Part shown: in pieces, positions 5,766 through 11,571 of the stretch | Numbering within the stretch: the first letter of the stretch is position 1 | Layout: each line of letters starts with the position of its first letter | Assembly (NCBI GenBank): GCA_002317325.1 | Contig: DCJB01000093.1 | Span: forward strand, 7,463 to 19,033 | Length of the DNA: 11,571 nucleotides | Source of the DNA: Bacteroidales bacterium UBA1711 | GTDB lineage: Bacteria > Bacteroidota > Bacteroidia > Bacteroidales > P3 | Reading direction: 5' to 3' | Program-made: the position numbers and the translations under genes | The notes under the pieces: generated by a model | What the model was told of the DNA's origin: nothing | Seen by the model: only the letters and a program-made list of their open reading frames with translations | The model's database searches: none

Positions 5766-7463
5766 ATGGAAGAGAACAAAGAGAAGAAAGCGGCAGCCCC
5801 GCAAGAGACTCCGACCGACACCCCGACGCCGCTGCCCAAGGCGCAGCCTGAGGCGGCAGCCGACGACGATGTGGCCACGGCCGAAGAGATGGAGGCCTTC
5901 ATCCGCGACCGCCGCGAGAAGGAGCGGCACGAGAAGCGGGAAGACAAGGTGGATGTGTTTGGCGAATATACCGCTCCCGAGAACTCAATAGACCCCTATA
6001 TAGAGCCCGACCCCACCCTGCCGTGGGTGAAGTATGAGGAGGGGCCTTTTCTGAGCCGCGGCTGCTGTCGCTGCCCCGACCCCTACTTGCCCGTGACGGA
6101 GACCGAGAACCGCCGGTGCAGCAAGGTGACGTCGTGCAACTGGATGCGCGGCATCCGGCAGCCGGGCGGGAAGCCCTTCGACTGTGTGGAAGTGAGATTC
6201 AAGAATAACCGCAAAGAGTTCTTCCGCCTGCCCGACGGGCTGGAGGTGACAGAGGGCGACGTGGTGGCCGTGGAAGGGCTGCCCGGCCATGACATCGGCA
6301 TCGTGAGCCTGACAGGCGAGGTGTGCCGCCTTCAGATGAAGAAGCGCAAGGCCGACCCTGCCAGCGAGAGCATTCACAAACTCTTCCGCCGTGCCAAGTC
6401 TTCGGACATAGAGCGGTGGGCGGAGAGCATTCGCGAAGAGGACAAGTCGCTCATCCGCACCCGCCAGATTGCCTCCGGGCTGGGGCTGGAAATGAAGATA
6501 AACGATGTGGAGATTCAGGGCGACCACTCGAAAGCCATCTTCTACTACACGGCCGACGACCGGGTGGATTTCCGCACCCTCATCAAAATGCTGGCCGACG
6601 AGTTCCACGTGAGGGTAGAGATGAAGCAGATAGGCGTGCGGCAGGAGGCGGGCAAGGTGGGCGGCTTAGGCACCTGCGGCCGCGAGTTGTGCTGCAGCAC
6701 CTGGCTGACCAACTTCAAGTCGGTGACGACCAGTGCCGCGAAGGTGCAGCAGATAGTGCCCAACCCGCAGAAGCTGGCCGGGCAGTGCGGCAAGCTGAAA
6801 TGCTGCCTCAACTTCGAGTGCGAGACCTACGCCGACGCGCTGAAGAACTTCCCGCCCGCCGGCGTGTCCATACGGTTCAAGAAGGGGCTGGCCCTGTACA
6901 AGAAGACCGACGTGTTCAGAGGCATCATGTGGTACGCCTACGAAGGCGAGAACGAGCTCTACGCCATTCCCGCCGAGAGTGTGAAGCAGATAATTGAGCA
7001 GAACCGCCAGCAGCAGTACCCCGAGAAGTTGGAGGACTTTCAGGTGGAGCTGATGTCCACAGCCGCTTTGGCGCAGGAGTCCACCTCGGCCGAATATGAG
7101 CGTGAGCTCAGCCGGATGTCGGACGACACGGGCGACAGCAGCCGCAGCAGCGAGCCGGGGAGCGACTCGGGCGGCGAGGGCCGCCGGGACCGCCGGGGCG
7201 GCGACCGTCCCCGCAACGGCCGTCCCGACAAGGGCGACAAAGGCGACAAGTCCTCCCGCGGGGAACGCGGGGAACGTGGGGAACGCCGCGACAAGAACGA
7301 GCGCCGCGGCGGCGACCGACCGCGCGGCGGCGAACACCGCCAGCCCAAAGAGGGCGACCGACCCAAAGAGAACGACCGACCGCGCAGCCGCCGCAGCCAG
7401 CCCCGCCGCAGCGGCGACAGCGACCAACCCCGTCGCAGCGGCGACAACAACCGCCGCAGCTGA
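5766..7463 (+). CDS. ricT: RicT/YaaT-type PSP1-domain protein with long Arg/Gly-rich tail
   Basis: A 565-residue cytoplasmic protein. An acidic/charged N-terminus (1-85) is followed by a Cys cluster (100, 101, 103, 118, 124). Next comes the beta-rich part beginning CVEVRFKNNRKEFFR (140-154), then the PSP1 core with its hallmark motifs GTCGRELCCSTW (302-313) and NPQKLAGQCGKLKCC (333-347). Cysteines 304, 309, 310, 341, 346, 347 and 352 are the conserved set. In Bacillus subtilis, RicT (YaaT) forms an iron-sulfur-containing complex with RicA and RicF that promotes RNase Y-dependent RNA maturation; the role in Bacteroidota is not established and neither partner is here. Residues about 452-565 are a low-complexity tail rich in Arg, Gly, Asp and Ser with short tandem repeats, probably disordered and possibly RNA-binding. 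It sits between holB and gldH, an order I recall as common in Bacteroidota. The gap to gldH is 40 bases. Confidence 0.92.
   Translation: MEENKEKKAAAPQETPTDTPTPLPKAQPEAAADDDVATAEEMEAFIRDRREKERHEKREDKVDVFGEYTAPENSIDPYIEPDPTLPWVKYEEGPFLSRGCCRCPDPYLPVTETENRRCSKVTSCNWMRGIRQPGGKPFDCVEVRFKNNRKEFFRLPDGLEVTEGDVVAVEGLPGHDIGIVSLTGEVCRLQMKKRKADPASESIHKLFRRAKSSDIERWAESIREEDKSLIRTRQIASGLGLEMKINDVEIQGDHSKAIFYYTADDRVDFRTLIKMLADEFHVRVEMKQIGVRQEAGKVGGLGTCGRELCCSTWLTNFKSVTTSAAKVQQIVPNPQKLAGQCGKLKCCLNFECETYADALKNFPPAGVSIRFKKGLALYKKTDVFRGIMWYAYEGENELYAIPAESVKQIIEQNRQQQYPEKLEDFQVELMSTAALAQESTSAEYERELSRMSDDTGDSSRSSEPGSDSGGEGRRDRRGGDRPRNGRPDKGDKGDKSSRGERGERGERRDKNERRGGDRPRGGEHRQPKEGDRPKENDRPRSRRSQPRRSGDSDQPRRSGDNNRRS
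7260..7286 (+). repeat. Three tandem 9-base repeats in the ricT tail
   Basis: GGGGAACGC, GGGGAACGT and GGGGAACGC follow one another without spacers (7260-7268, 7269-7277, 7278-7286). They encode repeated Arg-Gly-Glu triplets. Being a multiple of three, changes in copy number would keep the reading frame. Confidence 0.85.
7401..7445 (+). repeat. Paired 18-base repeat encoding Pro-Arg-Arg-Ser-Gly-Asp at the ricT C-terminus
   Basis: Two in-frame copies lie at 7401-7418 and 7428-7445, differing by one synonymous base (CGC versus CGT) and separated by 9 bases. They belong to the Arg-rich disordered tail of RicT, which ends six codons later. Confidence 0.8.
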
Positions 7464-7503
7464 GGCCTGACCTTTACCACCATTCATCAAGCACCACGCC
7501 ATC

Positions 7504-8043
7504 ATGAAAACAACCTTGCAATCCCGCCCCACCCGCTGCCGCCGAGAAGGACGGTCCACGTTCCTCCGCCCCGGCGCGTTCGGACTGGCCTTTGCGACCG
7601 TACTACTGCTCATCGCAGGCTGTGACCGCCGCGTCTATTACTCCTCCGAAGCCGATGTGGACGAAAAGGGGTGGAACATTGCCGACCCTGTGTCATTCGA
7701 CGTGGAGATTGAAGACACCCTCGATGTTTACAACTTCTACATCGACCTGCGAAACAACACCCACTTTGCCACGGCCAACGCCTTCCTCTTCATCACCACC
7801 ACCTTTCCCGACGGAAGTTATGCCTACGACACAATGGAGTGTCCGCTGGCCGACGTAGAGGGCCACTGGTACGGCAAGCGCACAGGGCGCTATATAGATA
7901 ACCGCTACTACTTCCGCAAGCACGTGATATTCCCCCTCTCCGGCAACTACCACTTTGAGATAGCCCACGGGATGCGCGACACCAACGTGGTGGGCCTCAA
8001 GAGCGTGGGAATGCGGATAGAGTGCATAGACATCAACCGTTGA
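7504..8043 (+). CDS. gldH: GldH-family lipoprotein
   Basis: A 179-residue lipoprotein. A lipobox I-A-G-C with lipidated Cys40 follows a hydrophobic stretch (about 25-39), so the mature protein of about 140 residues should be attached to the envelope. The mature part has the GldH pattern: CDRRVYY just after the lipid site, then DPVSFDVEIEDTLDVYNFYI (61-80), R-N-N-T-H (83-87), a long F-L-F-I-T-T strand and a closing strand with K-S-V-G-M-R-I-E. GldH is required for gliding in Flavobacterium johnsoniae, but homologues occur in many non-gliding Bacteroidota, where their role is unclear; no other gliding gene is present here. The signal peptide is odd: about 24 Arg-rich residues precede the hydrophobic core. 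No later ATG could give a shorter version, as the next methionine is far inside the mature domain. The gene lies 25 bases before the penicillin-binding protein gene. Confidence 0.88.
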   Translation: MKTTLQSRPTRCRREGRSTFLRPGAFGLAFATVLLLIAGCDRRVYYSSEADVDEKGWNIADPVSFDVEIEDTLDVYNFYIDLRNNTHFATANAFLFITTTFPDGSYAYDTMECPLADVEGHWYGKRTGRYIDNRYYFRKHVIFPLSGNYHFEIAHGMRDTNVVGLKSVGMRIECIDINR

Positions 8044-8068
8044 CCAGCAATCAACCCCCACTGACAAT

Positions 8069-10312
8069 ATGAAAAAGAAACAAAACGACACCATACGCAA
8101 AGCCTGGAAGATATTCGCCTACCTTTGGGCTGGGGTCTTCCTGTTTTTTACGCTGCTTTCGTTGGGTTGGCTGGGGTTCATGCCCTCCTTCGAGGAGCTG
8201 GAGAACCCGCAGAGCAACCAAGCCACCGAAGTTATTTCGGCCGACGGCGAGGTGATAGGCTTCATCGGCATAGAGAACCGATCGGACGTGACCTACGAAG
8301 AGTTGTCGCCCAACCTCATCAACGCCCTCATAGCCACCGAAGACGTGCGGTTCTACAAGCACTCGGGCATTGACCCGCGGAGCCTTTTCCGCGTGTTTTT
8401 CAAGACCCTGCTGGGCCGCCACAGCAGCAGCGGCGGGGGCAGCACCATCACCCAGCAGTTGGCCAAGAACCTCTTCCCCCGCACCCACAAGGGAGCCATA
8501 GGCACGGTGTTTTCCAAGTTCAAGGAGTGGGTGGTGGCCGTGAAACTGGAGCACAACTACTCGAAGCAGGAAATCATAGCCATGTACTTCAACACCGTGG
8601 ATTTCGGCAGCAACTCTTTCGGAATCAAGACTGCGGCCAAGACGTTCTTCGACAAAGCCCCGTCGGAGCTGTCGGTACCCGAAGCCGCCATGCTGGTGGG
8701 GCTTCTGAAGGCCCCCACGGCCTACAGCCCCGTGCTGCACCCCGAGAACGCCTTAGAACGCCGGAACACGGTGCTGGCCCAGATGAACCGCTACGACTAC
8801 CTGAGCGACGAAGAGTTTGAGAAACTGAAGGAAACGCCGGTGGATATGTCGCACTATTCGCTACAGACCCACAACGACGGCATGGCCACCCACCTGCGCG
8901 AGTATATACGCAACGAGATGAAAGAATGGTGCAAGCACCACCGCAACAGCGAGGGCGAACACTACGACGTGCATAAGGACGGTCTGCGGATATACACCAC
9001 CATAGACTCGCGTATGCAGCGGTATGCCGAGGCGGCCGTAAAAGAGCACATGAGCAAAGAGGTGCAGCCCCAGTTCGACCGGGAGCTGAAGGGCCGCAAA
9101 GGCAATCCCTTCTGCGACATAGACCCTGCTGAGCAGGAGCGAATCCTCACCCGCGCCATGAAGGACTCAGACCGCTACTATCGCCTGAAAAAAGAGCAGG
9201 GGATGAGCGAGAAAGAGATACGCCGCGTATTCAACGAGAAGGTCGAAATGCGTGTATTCAGCTGGCGGGGCAACATAGACACGGTGATGACCCCGTGGGA
9301 CTCGCTAATCTACTACAAGCGGTTTTTGAACGTGGGCATGATGTCGGTAGAGCCCGGCACGGGCCACGTGAAGGTATATGTGGGCGGCATCAACTACCGC
9401 CACTTCAAGTACGACAACGTGCGGTCGCTGCGGCAGGTGGGGTCCACCTTCAAGCCCTTCGTCTATACCATGGCCCTGCAGGACCTGAATATGTATCCCT
9501 GCACCGAGGTGCCCAACTCGCAAGTATGCTTTGAGCAGTGGGGGCAGCCCGACTGGTGTCCCAAGAACTCGACCCACGAGCGCGAGGAGGAGATGGTGAC
9601 GCTGAAGTGGGCCCTCGCCCACTCGGTGAACTGGGTGTCGGCCTACCTGATGAAGCAAGGGTCGCCGGAGCAGGTCATCAGCATAGCCCGCAAGATGGGC
9701 ATCACCAGCGACATTGACGCCGTGCCGGCCATCTGCGTAGGCACCCCCGAAATCAGCGTCTATGAAATGGCCGCAGCCATGGCCGCCTTTGCCAACAAAG
9801 GCGAGTATGTAGAGCCCATCATCATCACCCGCATCGAGGACAAGAAGGGAACGGTGCTCGACCGTTTCTCCAACGAGCGCCACGAAGCCATCAGCGAGCG
9901 GACGGCCTATATGATGGTAGAACTGATGAAGGGCGTGGTGCACAGCGGCACGGGCGTGCGGCTGAACTACAAGTACCACCTCAGCGACTACAGCTCCGCC
10001 ATCGCCGGCAAGACCGGCACCACGCAGAACAACTCCGACTGCTGGTTTGTGGGCATCACCCCCAAGTTGGCCACCGCCATTTGGACGGGCGGCGAGGTGC
10101 GCAGCATCCACTTCCGCAACATGACCTTCGGACAAGGCGCCGCCCAGGCCCTGCCCATCTTCGGCCTCTTCATGAAGAGCGTCTATCAGGACCCCACCCT
10201 GCACTTCCCCCGCGGCGACTTTGAGCGTCCCAACGTGCCGTTAGATGTGGAACTGGACTGCTCCAAGTTCCAGCAGGAGGTTATGCAAGAAGAGGCGGAG
10301 TATGACTTCTGA
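8069..10312 (+). CDS. mrcA: Class A penicillin-binding protein, PBP1A-like (glycosyltransferase + transpeptidase)
   Basis: A 747-residue bifunctional peptidoglycan synthase anchored by one N-terminal helix (about 13-37), with the rest in the periplasm. The GT51 domain has ATEDVRFYKHSGID with catalytic Glu91, GGSTITQQLAKN (123-134) and the second Glu168 in SKQEIIAMYFN. The penicillin-binding domain has S459-T-F-K462 (SxxK, acyl-Ser459), S519-V-N521 (SxN) and K648-T-G650 (KTG). All catalytic residues are therefore intact, and the protein should both polymerise lipid II and cross-link the strands. A charged linker (about 260-420) joins the two domains. Cysteines at 478, 487 and 497 lie between SxxK and SxN and could form periplasmic disulfides. 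Length is typical for Bacteroidota PBP1A. The symbol follows E. coli usage; orthology to PBP1A rather than PBP1B or 1C is judged from overall pattern only. rlmN starts 18 bases downstream. Confidence 0.94.
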   Translation: MKKKQNDTIRKAWKIFAYLWAGVFLFFTLLSLGWLGFMPSFEELENPQSNQATEVISADGEVIGFIGIENRSDVTYEELSPNLINALIATEDVRFYKHSGIDPRSLFRVFFKTLLGRHSSSGGGSTITQQLAKNLFPRTHKGAIGTVFSKFKEWVVAVKLEHNYSKQEIIAMYFNTVDFGSNSFGIKTAAKTFFDKAPSELSVPEAAMLVGLLKAPTAYSPVLHPENALERRNTVLAQMNRYDYLSDEEFEKLKETPVDMSHYSLQTHNDGMATHLREYIRNEMKEWCKHHRNSEGEHYDVHKDGLRIYTTIDSRMQRYAEAAVKEHMSKEVQPQFDRELKGRKGNPFCDIDPAEQERILTRAMKDSDRYYRLKKEQGMSEKEIRRVFNEKVEMRVFSWRGNIDTVMTPWDSLIYYKRFLNVGMMSVEPGTGHVKVYVGGINYRHFKYDNVRSLRQVGSTFKPFVYTMALQDLNMYPCTEVPNSQVCFEQWGQPDWCPKNSTHEREEEMVTLKWALAHSVNWVSAYLMKQGSPEQVISIARKMGITSDIDAVPAICVGTPEISVYEMAAAMAAFANKGEYVEPIIITRIEDKKGTVLDRFSNERHEAISERTAYMMVELMKGVVHSGTGVRLNYKYHLSDYSSAIAGKTGTTQNNSDCWFVGITPKLATAIWTGGEVRSIHFRNMTFGQGAAQALPIFGLFMKSVYQDPTLHFPRGDFERPNVPLDVELDCSKFQQEVMQEEAEYDF

Positions 10313-10330
10313 CCCCCGAATGGGCACGCC

Positions 10331-11356
10331 ATGAACAAAATGAACCTTTTGGGATGTTCGCTTGAGGAACTTCAGCGGCTCTGTGCCGACGAAGGGCTGC
10401 CCCGCTTTGCCGCCAAGCAGATGTGCGACTGGCTGTACGCCAAGCGGGCGGAGACCATCGACGCAATGACCAACCTGTCGCTCAAGGCCCGCAGCCGGCT
10501 GAACGAGATAGCCTGCATAGGCCGCAGCGCCCCCGTGGGATGCCAGATGTCGAAAGACGGCACAAAGAAGTATCTGTTCGAGTGCCGCGCCGGCACAGAG
10601 CCCCAGTATGTGGAGGCGGTCTATATACCCGACGACGACCGCGCCACCCTCTGCATATCGTGCCAGGCTGGGTGCAAGATGGGCTGCCGCTTCTGCGTCA
10701 CCGGCCAGCAGGGGTTCCACGGAAGCCTCTCGGCGGGCGAAATCCTCAACCAGGTCTTCTCCATCCCCGAGTTTGACCGCCTCACCAATGTCGTGTATAT
10801 GGGCATGGGCGAACCGATGGACAACCTCGACAGCGTGCTTCGCAGCACCGAGGCGCTCACCTCCGACTGGGGGTTGGGCTGGAGTCCGAAGCGTATCACG
10901 GTGTCGTCGGTGGGGGTGATTCCCGGGCTGCGCCAATTCCTCGAACAGAGCCAGTGCCATTTGGCTGTGAGCCTCCACAATCCCTTTGCCGACGAGCGGC
11001 TGGAGCTGATGCCCATGCAGAAGCCCTACCCCATTGCCGACGTGGTGGCGTTGCTGAAAGAGTACGACTGGAGCGGGCAGCGACGAATTTCCTTCGAGTA
11101 CACCATGTTCCGCGGGCTGAACGACGACACGCGCCACGCCGTCGAACTGGTCCGACTGCTGCGAGGGCTGGACTGCCGGGTGAACCTCATCCGTTTCCAC
11201 ACGTCGCCCAACAGCCCCTACCGCACCGCCACGGCGGAGGCGATGAGTCGCTTCCGCGACTATCTGAACGGCCACGGCATCACCTGTACCATCCGCGCTT
11301 CGCGGGGCGAAGACATCATGGCCGCCTGCGGGCTGCTGGCCGGCCAGTGCCGATAG
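10331..11356 (+). CDS. rlmN: RlmN, dual-specificity 23S rRNA/tRNA adenine-C2 methyltransferase (radical SAM)
   Basis: A 341-residue radical-SAM enzyme expected to methylate C2 of A2503 in 23S rRNA and A37 of some tRNAs. The cluster motif CxxxCxxC is C115-K-M-G-C119-R-F-C122. Cys108, seven residues before it, corresponds to E. coli Cys118, and Cys333 in AACGLLAG corresponds to Cys355; together these are the two catalytic cysteines of the ping-pong mechanism. GMGEPMDN (158-165) is the SAM-binding signature, and SVGVIPGL and LAVSLHNP follow as in the family. An N-terminal helical RNA-binding domain (1-95) is present. An extra Cys111 replaces the Ser common in this motif. Cfr is less likely because the N-terminal domain and overall pattern fit RlmN. 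Two in-frame starts exist (10331 and 10340); the second gives a product three residues shorter. The gene closes a five-gene run and faces a convergent gene 46 bases away. Confidence 0.95.
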   Translation: MNKMNLLGCSLEELQRLCADEGLPRFAAKQMCDWLYAKRAETIDAMTNLSLKARSRLNEIACIGRSAPVGCQMSKDGTKKYLFECRAGTEPQYVEAVYIPDDDRATLCISCQAGCKMGCRFCVTGQQGFHGSLSAGEILNQVFSIPEFDRLTNVVYMGMGEPMDNLDSVLRSTEALTSDWGLGWSPKRITVSSVGVIPGLRQFLEQSQCHLAVSLHNPFADERLELMPMQKPYPIADVVALLKEYDWSGQRRISFEYTMFRGLNDDTRHAVELVRLLRGLDCRVNLIRFHTSPNSPYRTATAEAMSRFRDYLNGHGITCTIRASRGEDIMAACGLLAGQCR

Positions 11357-11402
11357 CGGGTGTCGGAGCGAGACCGCTGCTGCAACATCTTTATGATGGC
11401 CT

Positions 11403-11571
11403 TCATCTGTGCCAATTGCTGACACTTGCGTAATAAATCAGTCCGGGGCGCACCGTAAACGCATAGCAGCGGCGGCTGTAGTCGTTCACGCCCTGGCTGC
11501 CGCTGTAGAAGTACAGGTTGCGGGCGAGGCTGGCGTAGCCGCTGTTGCGCGTGGCCGACCAGTAGGACCCG
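11403..11571 (-). CDS. C-terminal fragment of a FISUMP-domain protein (cut off by the window edge)
   Basis: Read on the minus strand, the last 169 bases give 55 in-frame residues ending in TGA at 11405-11403. The segment begins G-S-Y-W-S-A-T-R, continues with A-R-N-L-Y-F-Y-S-G and ends with A-F-T-V-R-P-G-L before a 12-residue tail. Y-W-S-(A/S)-T, a hydrophobic strand with F-Y-S, then a Y-(A/S)-x-x-V-R-P ending, is the C-terminal signature of the Fibrobacter succinogenes major paralogous domain (TIGR02145). This domain is common in secreted or lipid-anchored surface proteins of Bacteroidota and Fibrobacteres and has no firm function. Normally little follows V-R-P; here about a dozen residues (LIYYASVSNWHR) do. 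The N-terminus, signal peptide and any other domains lie outside the window. The gene converges on rlmN. Confidence 0.75.
   Translation of the reverse strand, partial: GSYWSATRNSGYASLARNLYFYSGSQGVNDYSRRCYAFTVRPGLIYYASVSNWHR

Noticed and set aside
6666..7613. Minus-strand open frame of 315 codons opposite ricT
   Set aside because: Most of it is Ala/Val repeats produced by the antisense of the Arg/Gly-rich RicT tail; no family match can be seen.
8120..8127. TACCTTTG, a match to the -7 promoter consensus
   Set aside because: It lies inside the penicillin-binding protein coding sequence with no suitable start downstream; an eight-base pattern with free positions is expected by chance.
11355..11378. 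Possible hairpin AGCGG/CCGCT after rlmN as a bidirectional terminator
   Set aside because: The stem is only 5 bases with a 14-base loop, overlaps the rlmN stop codon and has no T-run on either strand.
10241..11425. Long minus-strand open frame (394 codons) opposite the penicillin-binding protein end and rlmN
   Set aside because: It is the antisense of well-supported rlmN, with His/Gln/Ala/Val-rich sequence and no recognisable domain: a G+C-rich shadow frame.
1..11571. CRISPR arrays, transposons, prophage genes, tRNA or rRNA genes
   Set aside because: I looked for spaced direct repeats, terminal inverted repeats, transposase or integrase motifs and tRNA arm patterns on both strands and saw none.

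Overview
This window looks like chromosomal DNA of a G+C-rich member of the Bacteroidota, most likely order Bacteroidales. The case rests on three things: a GldH-type lipoprotein; the cluster DNA polymerase III delta-prime / RicT / GldH / class A penicillin-binding protein; and promoter-like sites matching the Bacteroidota consensus TTTG-N(19-21)-TANNTTTG, with no clear Shine-Dalgarno sequences ahead of the genes. I cannot name a genus. No tRNA, rRNA, CRISPR array, insertion sequence or phage gene is visible.

Left block (1-4388, plus strand). An AT-richer, apparently non-coding stretch (1-227) carries a very good Bacteroidota promoter at 168-199. It drives lptB (ATPase of the lipopolysaccharide exporter). 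Two envelope genes follow with short gaps: a 663-residue membrane-anchored protein with a von Willebrand A domain and a degenerate glutamine-amidotransferase-like domain (1049-3040), and a Wzx/MOP-type polysaccharide flippase (3069-4388). The block reads as an envelope-glycan transport operon, although the role of the VWA protein is unknown.

Middle (4389-4694). A 306-base gap between the blocks contains a strikingly G- and purine-rich tract with quadruplex potential, then a -7-like box (TATATTTG) just before the next gene.

Right block (4695-11356, plus strand). Five tightly spaced genes: holB-like delta-prime clamp-loader subunit, ricT (PSP1 domain, with a long Arg/Gly/Asp-rich disordered tail), gldH, a bifunctional class A penicillin-binding protein, and rlmN (23S rRNA/tRNA adenine-C2 methylase). 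All catalytic motifs of the enzymes are intact. Gaps are 18-40 bases and no internal promoter was seen, so a single transcript is likely.

Right edge (11403-11571, minus strand). The C-terminal end of a convergent gene encoding a FISUMP (Fibrobacter succinogenes major paralogous) domain runs off the window.

Most of the window is core replication, translation and envelope machinery. I found no convincing new defence or mobile system. The items most worth a second look are the G-rich leader before holB, the RicT tail, the unusually short VWA fold, and the cut-off FISUMP gene.
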